A DNA stretch of 64,000 nt from Clostridia bacterium (lineage in GTDB: Bacteria > Bacillota > Clostridia > UMGS1883 > UMGS1540), in assembly GCA_017442155.1 (NCBI GenBank), contig JAFSAU010000044.1, forward strand, positions 34,769 through 98,768, written 5' to 3'. The stretch's first letter is position 1; every line of letters begins with the position of its first letter. A program made the position numbers and the translations under genes. Below the pieces are notes generated by a model. It was not told the origin of the DNA. It did no database searches and saw nothing but the letters and a program-made list of their open reading frames with translations. Below are positions 54,378-63,742 of this stretch, one piece after another.

Positions 54378-57300
54378 TGAAAAAAATTATATATGCTTGT
54401 ATTGGGATATGGATGCTGAGCTTTTTGCCGCTTGTCGCACAAGCCTCAACATCGGCCGCTGTGACGGAAGCTGCATACGAAACATGGAAACAGGAAAACT
54501 ATGGGGATTTTGTGCAGGCACCGGTCAGCATAGAAGAGTCAGGACTTTCAATAAATGGAACGACGGGAAGGGGAAGCCTGTACGAAACAGATCTGTCGCT
54601 ACCCGGAAAAAACGGTCTGGATGTAAATATTACCCGTGTGTATAACTCTATGCCGGAGGTGACGTATGATGTTTCGACAACAGCATCATCAACTTCAATG
54701 AGAGTTCTCCGTATGCGCTACAAAAACGAGGACGGAGAGACCAGATACGTGGATTATTTATCCGAGGATGAATATCTGAAAGGTGACAAGAACGGAATCT
54801 ATGTCTGGTTTGAAACTTCACAGACCTTATATAGGAATATTAAGCGGAATGGCGGAACGCATGTTGTCCGGGATACAAGCTATACGCCGCAGTGGGTAAC
54901 GGTATATTTTGATGAAAAGCGCGTATATTTTGATTGGGATTTAAACGGCGGTGTCAAACTGATAGACAACTGGAACATCTCGCTCCCGAAGCTTACCACA
55001 ATATACAGTGTTAGGGGGGATATGACGGATGCAGTATCCATGCGGGAACTCCATTTCCCCGACGGGCGCACATACAGCCTGCGTCAGGAGCACAGTGCAG
55101 ACCGTTCCACGAATACATTAACAGCATATAGAGGAAGATTTGTGGATTCAATTGAATTTAAAATTGTATCGCCGCAGACGGGAGATATTAACGGAGACAA
55201 AACGGATACGGAAAAGGGGATTTCCTATACATATATTTTTCAGGATTCGGAGGGAAAACGGTATTATTTTACGGCAGACGGAAATCTTGTCTATGAAGAG
55301 GACCGGTTCGGAAACGCTATAAAATACAGATATTTTATCGACGGCTTTGAAATTACAGATACGATGGGCCGTATCATCCGGTACACTTCTGTAAATTCAG
55401 GGGAAACACTTGGGAAGCTCAGCGTTACGGTAGATGGGATAACCCGGGATGTGGTATACTATGAATATGAAAAAGAAAGCACTGACAGCTTTGCATACAA
55501 CGACCGGCATTTACTGAAGGTTAAGAAACCGGAAAACGGGGAAAGTGCGTCTGAATGCGTAAATGTTACAACCTATGAGATGGGCAAGCGGACAAATTTA
55601 TACAGTTACTCTTCAACTGAGGATTACAAATATGCATTTCCCGTATTGGCACTTCTGAAAATAGAAAAGCCGAACGGAAGCAGCACCAGCTTTACATATT
55701 CTACACATACCCGCTCTTTTGCAGATACCGAATATATTGTAACCGGCTCAAAAGATATGGAGGATGGTGCATACAGAAATAAATGGACGTATTCATATCC
55801 GAAAACAAATACTTTCCAGAAAGTCCGGCAGGACGGGTATACGGAAAAAATCCGCTATGACACCAGCAAGCGGTTGGCCCAGATAGATAAAGAAGGAGAC
55901 GGCATATTTACCCAGGAACGGTATGTATACGATGAAAACAGGGCAGGAGCCAGTGTGCCTTCGGATAAAATATACCATATATATAAACAGGTGTTCCGCA
56001 CTCCGGAAACGGATATGTATGACTACATAGAGATTTCAACAAACTATGAAAGGGATGATAGGGAAAATATTATATACGAAAACTATATGACACAGAAAGT
56101 AGTTTATGACTATGGGACCGCGGAGACAAACCCGTATAACATCATGCTGTCCAAAGTGTATGAGAACGAGGGCGTTCAAACCAAGGTCGAGAACACGTTA
56201 ACCGCAGACTTTAAAGCAATAGCGGAAAGCAATGTGTATGTTATGGAAAACGGCACGTTTGTAAAGAAAAGCACAACCAGCTATACATACGATAGCTTCG
56301 GAAATGTCATAAAAAAAGTGGTTCAGCCTGTTGGCGGCAGTGCAGACGAAACAAACTTTGTATATACCTATACAGGGGCGGCCGTTTCGGTGGAGAGCTA
56401 TAAAGTAAACGAAGCCGGTGAAAGAGTTTCTACAGTAGAAAGGTATGATGCCTTTGGTTGCCTGATAGAAGAAACAGATGCAAACGGGAACAAAACAACC
56501 TATACATACGACACTCTTTTGCGCCCCACAACAATAACGTACTGCGACGGGACTGTGCGAAGCTATACGTATAATGTGGTAAATAATTCTGTTACGGCCG
56601 TAAACGAAAACGGGGTGACAATACGTCAGACGTACAATTTGTACGGGCAGGAGAAAAAAACAGAGGTAAAGAATACGGAGGGTACGTTTGTTGTTTTACA
56701 GGAAAAAACGTATTCTGCCAACGAAGGACAGCTTGCCTCGGTAACGGAGCAGGGCCCGGGCAATCGCCGCGTTAAAACGGAATACACCTGGGACGATGCC
56801 GGTAATGTAACACAGAAGGTGACAAAACACGAAAATGCGAACGGGTCATTCTCCGAAGTGGACAGAGTGACTGCTACGTACACCACACCGGAGGAAACAG
56901 GCACCCGGATTCGGCGGTCGGGAACGACAGTACAGTCAACGAAGCTGATTACAACATGGAACGGAGGCGATAAATATGTGCGAAATGAAGAATGGACAAG
57001 AACGACAAAAAAGTTTATATTGAACGGAAGCTATGACTATGTTCTCGTGAATCTGCGCGGTATTGTACATCCCAAAATTTATCTTTATACAGATGGAGAA
57101 AGGGTAGAGTTTGAATATAAAGGGAAAATTAATAATGATTTGGAATCACCTTATTATAGGAGCTATATTATAGATGTAGCCGGTGTGGATGAAATAAGAG
57201 TTATGGCTACCGACTCTGAATCTGGTATGCGAGTCTATGATTTCCGCGCCTACACCCAGGAAGACATAGATGCCCTTATCACCAAGGTAGAGACCACCCA

Positions 57301-60181
57301 GACCGGTGACAGCACAATTACGCCGCCAAAATCGGAAACACATATTGACATTTGGGGCAATCAGGTGTATAATAAACTTACAGATACTTCCAGTGGCACT
57401 GTGCTTCTGGAAGAAAGCCGGTATTTTGACGATTTAGGAAACGAGCTTTCCTACCGCAACCCCGTTTCCTACGACCTGGGGCAGAACACGGTAAGCCGCA
57501 CCTACAATCACCTGGGACAGGTGACGAGCGAAACCACGAAGGATAGTACCCTTGGCGACACCACCGTCACGGCTTCCTATGACAACATCGGCCGTCTTAC
57601 AAGCGAAACGGACGCGAACGGCAACACCACAAGCTACACCTATGACAAGCTGGGAAGGGTAATCCGCAAAACGTATCCCGTGGATGATACGCATACGGCA
57701 GAAATCCGCTATACCTACGATAAAAACGGCAATGTCACCAAGGAAGAAGTGAAAAACGGCAACGCCTATGATGTGGTGGAATATGCCTATGACGGGAAAA
57801 ACAGAGTTGTCCGTATGACAACCTATCCGGAAGCGAATAAACCGCAGATTACCCAGTATTACTATGACGGCATGGGGAATGTGCTCCGCGTATATATGGG
57901 CCTTTCGGCACCGCTCACCATTCACGGCCTGGATACCGTAACAGCGAACGGAGACAGTGACTACCACGTTACAAAATACACGTATAATTTCATGGGTTAC
58001 CCCGTGAAAATGACGGATTCGCTGGGGCAGGAGGAAACGTATACTGTCGATTATCTCGGCAACATTCTCTCGAAAACCGACCGCAACGGCGATACGGTTA
58101 CCACAACGTATAATTACCGCGGCCAGCCGCTGACGGTCACATCCTCCAAGGATAACAAGATCGTGACCTATACCTATGACCGCCTCGGAAACCGGAAGAG
58201 CATGACGGATGAAACGGGTACAACGAATTACACCTACTCCAATCTGTCGCACCTGCTTTCGGAAACCAAGGACGGCGTTACGAAAACATATACCTACGAT
58301 AAAAACGGGACAAAAACAGGCTTTACCCTTACGGATAATGGCACGTCCCGCCTTGCAAATACGTATACGGTAACAAATGCCGGTGTGCTGACGGCGGCAC
58401 AGAGTGGTACAGATTCTGTGGCTTATACCTACGACAATAACCGGAATATGCTGACCGAAACCGTAAACGGTACGCTTTCGCAAACAAACCTTTACAATAA
58501 AGCAAATCAGGCCACAAGCGTGCAGAACAAAAATGGAACGGCAACCCAGTCCCAGTTTACTTATACGTATTCCGAAAACGGGAATATGTCTGCTGTCTTT
58601 GAAAATTTAGGTACAATGCAGGCACGCGAGTTTTTCTATGACGGCATGGGTCGGCTGACGGAAGAAATTCTTGGCACAGACAGCCTGAATTATGCATATG
58701 ATGATTTTTCCAACCGTACAAGCCTGTCAAGGGAAGGCGGCACAACCAATTATGTGTATGATGCAAATAACCGCCTCACAACCAGAACGGCCGGAAACAC
58801 GGAAAACCTGTTCAATTACGATAATAACGGTAATCTGTTTTCCACGCTGACCTCGACTACGGGTACGGCCGGCGCGGAAAACGAAACCCTGTCCGAAACA
58901 GCAAGTGATGCGGACGGGCTTTATACCTTCGATGGTCTTGGCCGCCTGACGGGCTTGGAGAAAGACGGGAAAACTATCAGTTACACCTATAACGGCGACG
59001 GGCAGCGCGTGTCCAAAACCGTGGACGGCGTAACCACCCAGTACGTCTGGGACGGCGATTATATTGTCATGGAAAAAACGGGCAACAGCACCACGGTGTA
59101 TAAACGCGCAAACCGCCTTTTCGCAAATGAAAAGGACGGCACCAAAACCTTCTACCGCTATAATGCAAGAGGCGATGTGGTCCAACTGACGAATGCCACG
59201 TATGCAGTGACGAAAAGCTATCGGTATGACGCTTTCGGCAATGAGCAAAACATAGACGCAAATGATACAAATCCCTTCCGCTATTGCGGCGAGTATTACG
59301 ATACGGAGACTGGTTATATCTATCTCCGCGCCAGATACTATGACCCCATAATCGGTCGCTTTATCTCCGAAGACCCCATTCGGGATGGATTGAATTGGTA
59401 TGTCTATTGTGGGAATAATCCTGTGATGTTTTTCGATCCTCTGGGTCTTGCTATTACAGATGAGGATCGCGCTGCATTTGCAAGAGGAGACATGACTCAA
59501 AGGGATTGGGATTTGTTAATTCAGGCGGATGCAGAATGGAATTCAGCGAATAAGTTTGATTATTCAGCAAAAGCGGCAGCACGCGCAAAAGCTTTTTACG
59601 CTCGATCAAGCTATACTGGTAAGTACGTTGATGATGAATTTGATTATACCTTTGGCACAGGATATTCGGCACTAGATCAAGGACAGAACGGGAAGTATGT
59701 TAAGACGACTATTGGGCAATCAACGAATGGAAGAGCAATAGCAGTGACTTTTATTTATTATGAAAGATACGCTTTTGGTTCTGGAAGTAGACTTCAACTT
59801 CACTACGGGGAAGGCATGGGGATTGGTTCTGAAAAATATCGAATTTCTCCCGCAAGTATAAGTTACAGATTTGGAGCCCCCAAAGGATTATCAACTGATA
59901 TAATTGAAGGCAAAACATCAGGCTCTTATTTTTCAAAAAACGTTCGAGGTCTTGAGCATGTGACCGATGAGGGTGGACAGTATCTTACATTGGGGTTAAA
60001 TGCTACTTTTAATTTTTCTTATACAGGGGGAATGTTTAGTATTTCGGTAATCAATAACGTTTATGATTCTATTTACATTGATGAAAAAGGCGTGCAACAT
60101 GGTGGCATTCCAGATATCAATTATTCGTTGGATGGTCGCTTTTTGGACAATGTATTTAATCGATACGGAAATGCCAGATGA
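54377..60181 (+). CDS. Rhs/YD-repeat protein with C-terminal toxin-type tip (WapA-like)
   Basis: This 1934-residue exported protein has a signal peptide (KKIIYACIGIWMLSFLPLVA, residues 2-21). An N-terminal region (about 25-500) is followed by dozens of YD repeats (YDxxGRL/TSYTYD) from about 500 to 1640, which form a beta-spiral shell. The RHS-associated core RYYDPIIGRFISEDPIRDG and DPLGL ends near residue 1690. The last 244 residues form a tip unrelated to the shell and richer in A+T. By analogy with WapA and Rhs toxins this tip is the delivered toxin, but its fold is not recognised. The ATG at 54377 is chosen for the signal peptide and TAATG coupling. Confidence 0.88.
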   Translation: MKKIIYACIGIWMLSFLPLVAQASTSAAVTEAAYETWKQENYGDFVQAPVSIEESGLSINGTTGRGSLYETDLSLPGKNGLDVNITRVYNSMPEVTYDVSTTASSTSMRVLRMRYKNEDGETRYVDYLSEDEYLKGDKNGIYVWFETSQTLYRNIKRNGGTHVVRDTSYTPQWVTVYFDEKRVYFDWDLNGGVKLIDNWNISLPKLTTIYSVRGDMTDAVSMRELHFPDGRTYSLRQEHSADRSTNTLTAYRGRFVDSIEFKIVSPQTGDINGDKTDTEKGISYTYIFQDSEGKRYYFTADGNLVYEEDRFGNAIKYRYFIDGFEITDTMGRIIRYTSVNSGETLGKLSVTVDGITRDVVYYEYEKESTDSFAYNDRHLLKVKKPENGESASECVNVTTYEMGKRTNLYSYSSTEDYKYAFPVLALLKIEKPNGSSTSFTYSTHTRSFADTEYIVTGSKDMEDGAYRNKWTYSYPKTNTFQKVRQDGYTEKIRYDTSKRLAQIDKEGDGIFTQERYVYDENRAGASVPSDKIYHIYKQVFRTPETDMYDYIEISTNYERDDRENIIYENYMTQKVVYDYGTAETNPYNIMLSKVYENEGVQTKVENTLTADFKAIAESNVYVMENGTFVKKSTTSYTYDSFGNVIKKVVQPVGGSADETNFVYTYTGAAVSVESYKVNEAGERVSTVERYDAFGCLIEETDANGNKTTYTYDTLLRPTTITYCDGTVRSYTYNVVNNSVTAVNENGVTIRQTYNLYGQEKKTEVKNTEGTFVVLQEKTYSANEGQLASVTEQGPGNRRVKTEYTWDDAGNVTQKVTKHENANGSFSEVDRVTATYTTPEETGTRIRRSGTTVQSTKLITTWNGGDKYVRNEEWTRTTKKFILNGSYDYVLVNLRGIVHPKIYLYTDGERVEFEYKGKINNDLESPYYRSYIIDVAGVDEIRVMATDSESGMRVYDFRAYTQEDIDALITKVETTQTGDSTITPPKSETHIDIWGNQVYNKLTDTSSGTVLLEESRYFDDLGNELSYRNPVSYDLGQNTVSRTYNHLGQVTSETTKDSTLGDTTVTASYDNIGRLTSETDANGNTTSYTYDKLGRVIRKTYPVDDTHTAEIRYTYDKNGNVTKEEVKNGNAYDVVEYAYDGKNRVVRMTTYPEANKPQITQYYYDGMGNVLRVYMGLSAPLTIHGLDTVTANGDSDYHVTKYTYNFMGYPVKMTDSLGQEETYTVDYLGNILSKTDRNGDTVTTTYNYRGQPLTVTSSKDNKIVTYTYDRLGNRKSMTDETGTTNYTYSNLSHLLSETKDGVTKTYTYDKNGTKTGFTLTDNGTSRLANTYTVTNAGVLTAAQSGTDSVAYTYDNNRNMLTETVNGTLSQTNLYNKANQATSVQNKNGTATQSQFTYTYSENGNMSAVFENLGTMQAREFFYDGMGRLTEEILGTDSLNYAYDDFSNRTSLSREGGTTNYVYDANNRLTTRTAGNTENLFNYDNNGNLFSTLTSTTGTAGAENETLSETASDADGLYTFDGLGRLTGLEKDGKTISYTYNGDGQRVSKTVDGVTTQYVWDGDYIVMEKTGNSTTVYKRANRLFANEKDGTKTFYRYNARGDVVQLTNATYAVTKSYRYDAFGNEQNIDANDTNPFRYCGEYYDTETGYIYLRARYYDPIIGRFISEDPIRDGLNWYVYCGNNPVMFFDPLGLAITDEDRAAFARGDMTQRDWDLLIQADAEWNSANKFDYSAKAAARAKAFYARSSYTGKYVDDEFDYTFGTGYSALDQGQNGKYVKTTIGQSTNGRAIAVTFIYYERYAFGSGSRLQLHYGEGMGIGSEKYRISPASISYRFGAPKGLSTDIIEGKTSGSYFSKNVRGLEHVTDEGGQYLTLGLNATFNFSYTGGMFSISVINNVYDSIYIDEKGVQHGGIPDINYSLDGRFLDNVFNRYGNAR

Positions 60182-60205
60182 TAATGCACAGAACAGGAGA
60201 AATAT

Positions 60206-60631
60206 ATGAAGAAATTTTTGATAATTATATTATGTTGTTTGATGTTTATATTAGGTTTAACAGCATCAATTTTCTATCGAGGGGTTACTGCGGATAAGAT
60301 TGATTACCCCAGTGAAATTCTAGAAAGAAGAGCATCGGACAGGATGGCGATTGAATCAAGCGACGATTCAATTTTAGTTCCAAGTTTGGCTGAAATATAT
60401 ACCGCAGAAGAATATGCACAGGCAGAGGATTTTGCTCGACACATGTTTCGACGGATGCAATACTATTCTTATTTTATTTTAATCCCTAAATGTTATGAGA
60501 TTCAAACCGATTCTTTTTATCTAGATATTTATACATTCGATAAACGACATTTTGAATTTATAACAATTATGGGAAGCAAACAAGTAGAAGGATCAAGTGT
60601 GTCGTACCAATTTGAAATAAAAGAAAAATGA
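60206..60631 (+). CDS. Candidate immunity protein for the Rhs tip
   Basis: This 141-residue protein has an N-terminal membrane anchor (KKFLIIILCCLMFILGLTAS, residues 2-21, with a lipobox-like LCC) and an acidic outer part rich in Asp and Glu. ACAGGAGAA precedes the ATG, 24 bases after the Rhs stop. Its composition is AT-rich like the Rhs tip rather than the shell. Small genes at this position in rhs/wapA loci encode immunity to the tip. An anchored, outward-facing immunity protein would suit a toxin acting at or outside the membrane. No homologue is recognised. Confidence 0.55.
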   Translation: MKKFLIIILCCLMFILGLTASIFYRGVTADKIDYPSEILERRASDRMAIESSDDSILVPSLAEIYTAEEYAQAEDFARHMFRRMQYYSYFILIPKCYEIQTDSFYLDIYTFDKRHFEFITIMGSKQVEGSSVSYQFEIKEK

Positions 60632-60635
60632 GCCA

Positions 60636-60662
60636 AAGACAAGGGGACGGTTCTGTTGTCTT
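60636..60662. repeat. REP-like palindrome at the Rhs cassette junction
   Basis: Arms AAGACAA and TTGTCTT enclose GGGGACGGTTCTG. The element marks the exact point where the displaced Rhs copy begins (60663). Confidence 0.5.
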
Positions 60663-61874
60663 GCAAATAACCGCCTCACAACCAGAACGGCCGGAAACAC
60701 CGAAAGCCTGTTCAATTACGATAATAACGGCAATCTGTATTCCACGCTGACCTCCACCACAGGTACGGCCGGTGCGGAAAACGAAACCCTTTCCGAAATG
60801 GCAAGTGATGCAGACGGGCTTTATACCTTCGATGGCCTCGGCCGCATGACGGGCCTGACAGAGGACGGAAAAACGATTGCCTATACCTATAACGGCGACG
60901 GGCAGCGCGTGTCCAAAACGGTGGACGGCGTAACCACCCAGTACGTCTGGGACGGCGATTATATTGTCATGGAAAAAACGGGCAACAGCACCACGGTCTA
61001 TAAACGCGGAAACCGCCTTTTCGCAAATGAAAAGGACGGCATAAAAACCTTCTATCGCTATAATGCCCGGGGCGATGTGGTCCAGCTGACGAATGCCAGC
61101 TACGCCGTAACCAAAACCTATCGGTATGACGCTTTCGGCAATGAGCAAAACATAGACGCAAATGATACAAATCCCTTCCGCTACTGTGGCGAATATTTCG
61201 ATACGGAAACCGGCTATATCTACCTCCGCGCCAGATACTATGACCCCACAATCGGACGCTTTATCTCCAAGGATCCTATCCGGGATGGACTAAATTGGTA
61301 TGTGTATTGCGGGAATAATCCGGTGATGTTTAAGGATCCGCTAGGATTATCTATTACATTAAGTGGAACAGATGAAGAAAAAAACATTGCGTTTAAGCAT
61401 TTGCAGAAACTTACGGATGATAAACTGTATTTTGATAAAGACAGTGGGAAAGTGTCATACGAGATAAATAAGAATATACGAAGAGAAGTGGGGACATCGC
61501 TTGCTCGTGAGGTTATTGACAATAGTATAGATTGTGAGATTGTAATTTTCGCTGAGAACAATGGATATTCTATACCGATTTATGACGGGGATAAGTTGAT
61601 AAAGACAAAAATAGAATTTAATCCTAATTATGAGTCATCTAATTGGTCGTACGTGGAAGGGGATGGATATAGTGAAAGAATAAAACCCGCATACTTGATT
61701 TTGGGACACGAAATGGTTCATACAATACGGCGGATGCTGGGAGAAGAGAGGGATGGAACATACAGGAACACTTGGGGACGTGCCTGTTTTTGCACATGGC
61801 AGTTAACAAGTAGGCATACATTTATTGGCAAAGACAAAATTGAGGACGGTAAACAGCCGTCCTCTTTCTATTGA
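60663..61874 (+). pseudogene. Displaced (orphan) Rhs tip cassette with truncated HEXXH domain
   Basis: From 60663 to about 61350 this copies the end of the intact Rhs shell (58763 to about 59450) at a constant offset of 1900 bases with no indel, up to RYYDPTIGRFISKDPIRDG and DPLGL. A different tip follows. It contains LILGHEMVHTIRRMLGEERD, an HEXXH zinc-protease motif with a downstream Glu as in M91-type effector domains. The open frame begins at 60621 with no signal peptide, promoter or ribosome-binding site; the first ATG is at 60798. After residue NTWG the protein is encoded by a repeat (61772 on), so the tip has lost its natural end. It is a silent reserve tip or a relic. Confidence 0.75.
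61772..61869. repeat. About 98-bp interspersed repeat, copy 1
   Basis: Starts ttggggacgtgcc, contains ttgcacat, and ends in the hairpin ggacggtaaacagccgtcc. It matches 63743-63842 over nearly its whole length with scattered differences, and it interrupts the orphan Rhs tip. Confidence 0.7.
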
Positions 61875-61899
61875 CAAATCTTGCAAAATGGTGTATAAT
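61871..61899 (+). promoter_or_regulatory. Exact-consensus sigma-A promoter formed at a repeat/Rhs junction
   Basis: TTGACA (61871-61876), 17 bases, TATAAT (61894-61899). The -10 box lies in a copied piece of Rhs coding sequence (the codons for VYNKL), and the -35 lies between that piece and the repeat. It points to the secreted-protein gene at 62123, across the hairpin at 62010. Confidence 0.55.
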
Positions 61900-61998
61900 A
61901 AGCTCATGGATGCCGGAAGCGGCACTGTGCTTTTAGAAGAAAGCCGGTATTTTGACGATTTAGGCAACGAGCTTTCCTACTGCCCCCTTGTCTTATAA
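61892..61998 (+). pseudogene. Rhs shell fragment
   Basis: About 90 bases (VYNKLMDAGSGTVLLEESRY, then FDDLGNELSY) match the intact Rhs gene at 57366-57453, then run into an unrelated sequence and a TAA at 61996-61998. It is debris from a further recombination. Confidence 0.75.
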
Positions 61999-62009
61999 GT
62001 TTTTTACTA

Positions 62010-62056
62010 AAGAATGCTTTATTTTGTGATTTGTTGTCACAAAATAAGGCATTCTT
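62010..62056 (+). terminator. Long hairpin before the Ig-like secreted protein gene
   Basis: Arms aagaatgctttattttgtga and tcacaaaataaggcattctt pair over about 20 bases with one mismatch. No strong T-run follows. The core ATTTTGTGA/TCACAAAAT and the following GGTTATATGTATAGGAC resemble the region before the gene at 53487. Confidence 0.55.
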
Positions 62057-62122
62057 TGGTTATATGTATAGGACAACCTGTGACAGGGGAGACAAAAAGG
62101 AAAAGAAAAAAGGAGAGTTATT

Positions 62123-63088
62123 ATGAAAAAATTCTTTGCAGCAATGATTATCACCATACTGGCAGCGGTTAGTTGTACGGTTTCGGCAGAATCGGGAATT
62201 ATAGCTAATGTGGAAGTTACAGATGATGTTTTTACGGTTAGCGGGGAAGCGGGATTTGAAAAAGAGGTGACTATTTTAGTGACAAGTCCAGCAGGGGCTA
62301 TTTGTTATGTAGACCAGGCGAAAAGCGATGCGACCGGTCACTTTGCCTTTATGTTTTTGTTGCCGCAGGGTTCGGCAAACGGAGAGTACACTGTTAAAGT
62401 CGGCGGCGAGGGGATTAATGTACCATATCAGACGACAATCACCTATTCCGGCGGCTTACCGCCCGTGCGTGTAAATCTGAATGGAGAAGTAATTACGGTT
62501 GATGGTAATTTGCAGACGGGAGTAGGGAAGGATGTTACGATTTTGGTGCTAAGCCCGCTGGGTGATATAGTGTATGTCGATCAGATAGCAAACGACGTAA
62601 ACGGATTATATCGTTTCGATTTCCTCCTGCCACCCATGTCGATGAATGGTGTTTATAGTGTGAATGTTGGCGGAGAGGACATAGAGGTACCATATTCGGG
62701 AGAATTTACATATACGAATGGAACGGATGTGCTTTCCCGGATGCTGGAAATGAAAAATATTGCTCCGGGCGTTGAACGGAAGCTATTTATTCAGGGTGAA
62801 AACATGCGGAATTTAGAGCATAAAACGTTTATCCTTACATATGATCCGGCAAACTTACAGGTGACAGATTTATGTTTGTTTACTTATGAAAAGGAACTGC
62901 AGACAGGTGAAATTGACGGTACGCATTTTAATATAACGGAATTTAATGCACAAACCGGTAAAATAAAGTTTACGCTGAACGTGGCAAATGGCGAAACAGC
63001 GTGGAATGGTACCCTGGCGGGCATTTTGTTTGAAGGCCGTCAAAACGGAAATGTGACAGTTCAAGTTGACGTGATTACAGAAATGTAG
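62123..63088 (+). CDS. Secreted protein with two Ig-like repeats and a cohesin-like end
   Basis: This 321-residue exported protein has a signal peptide (KKFFAAMIITILAAVSCTVS, residues 2-21; a lipobox-like Cys is present). Two tandem beta repeats of about 80-90 residues follow (each with VTILVxSPxGxIxYVDQ, FxFLLP and YxVxVGGExIxVPY). The C-terminal domain of about 115 residues (LFIQGENMRNLEHKTF, LTYDPANLQVTDL) resembles cohesin/CBM2-like sandwiches of surface proteins. No enzyme motif is visible. AAAGGAGAG precedes the ATG. A structural or binding role at the cell surface is likely. Confidence 0.65.
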   Translation: MKKFFAAMIITILAAVSCTVSAESGIIANVEVTDDVFTVSGEAGFEKEVTILVTSPAGAICYVDQAKSDATGHFAFMFLLPQGSANGEYTVKVGGEGINVPYQTTITYSGGLPPVRVNLNGEVITVDGNLQTGVGKDVTILVLSPLGDIVYVDQIANDVNGLYRFDFLLPPMSMNGVYSVNVGGEDIEVPYSGEFTYTNGTDVLSRMLEMKNIAPGVERKLFIQGENMRNLEHKTFILTYDPANLQVTDLCLFTYEKELQTGEIDGTHFNITEFNAQTGKIKFTLNVANGETAWNGTLAGILFEGRQNGNVTVQVDVITEM

Positions 63089-63149
63089 CAGACAAATGGC
63101 TTTGTTTTACAACCGTAGAAAGGAAAATAGAACAAATCTAATTTTTTTC

Positions 63150-63178
63150 TTGCAAGCAGTGTGTTTTTATGATATAAT
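63150..63178 (+). promoter_or_regulatory. Promoter of the YgjV-like gene
   Basis: TTGCAA (63150-63155), 17 bases, TATAAT (63173-63178). An inverted repeat (cctcctgtc at 63181-63189 with gacaggagg at 63198-63206) follows at once, and its second arm is the ribosome-binding site. Confidence 0.7.
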
Positions 63179-63213
63179 TTCCTCCTGTCAAAAAACAGAC
63201 AGGAGGAATTTTT

Positions 63214-63726
63214 ATGACATTTTTATCGTATATATGCAGTGGGGCAAGCCTCGCGGCCATGATTATTTCTTCCTTGCTAAAGGGGAAGAGTATGCGGGGG
63301 ATTTTACTGCTTGTTCTGCTTGCAAATATCATGATGGCAATGAGCTATGTGTTTGCGGGACAGGCCGGGGGTGCAGTATCCTGCTTTATTGGGGCGGGAA
63401 CGGCACTGATTAATAATTTTTATGATATGCGGGGGAAAAAACTGCCCGTATGGCTGATCGGTATTTATGCGGCGGCGTTTGTGGGCGCAAATCTGGCCGT
63501 ATTTTCAGCACCAAAGGATATACTTGCCATTGTGGCATCAATTGTATTCATTCTGTGCATTGGACAGAAAAGTGGCAGAATGTATCGTTTCTGGACACTT
63601 GTAAATATGGTGCTCTGGTGTACATATGATGCACTCGGTCTTGCTTTCGGTACCCTTGTAAGCCATCTGATTCAGTTGGGTTTCACGGTGGTGGGTATGT
63701 TGGTGCATGACAGAAAGAAAAAATAG
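63214..63726 (+). CDS. YgjV-family inner membrane protein
   Basis: This 170-residue integral membrane protein has about five to six hydrophobic segments (SYICSGASLAAMIISSLL, ILLLVLLANIMMAMSYVFA, LPVWLIGIYAAAFVGANLAV, ILAIVASIVFILCIG, LGFTVVGMLV). The pattern GGAVSCFIGAGTALINNFYD and RMYRFWTLVNMVLWCTYDA fits the YgjV (Imp-YgjV) family of unknown function. It has its own promoter, and its GGAGG site lies in the second arm of an inverted repeat. The terminator is provided by repeat copy 2. Confidence 0.75.
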   Translation: MTFLSYICSGASLAAMIISSLLKGKSMRGILLLVLLANIMMAMSYVFAGQAGGAVSCFIGAGTALINNFYDMRGKKLPVWLIGIYAAAFVGANLAVFSAPKDILAIVASIVFILCIGQKSGRMYRFWTLVNMVLWCTYDALGLAFGTLVSHLIQLGFTVVGMLVHDRKKK

Positions 63727-63742
63727 ATTAAAAAAGGGCCGT

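Noticed and set aside
57434..58483. Minus-strand open frame opposite the YD repeats
   Set aside because: Its periodic sequence simply reflects the repeat pattern of the Rhs gene on the other strand.
54900..59400. Periodic repeats considered as a CRISPR array or DNA satellite
   Set aside because: The repeats are coding YD motifs with variable spacing; there is no repeat-spacer structure anywhere in the window.
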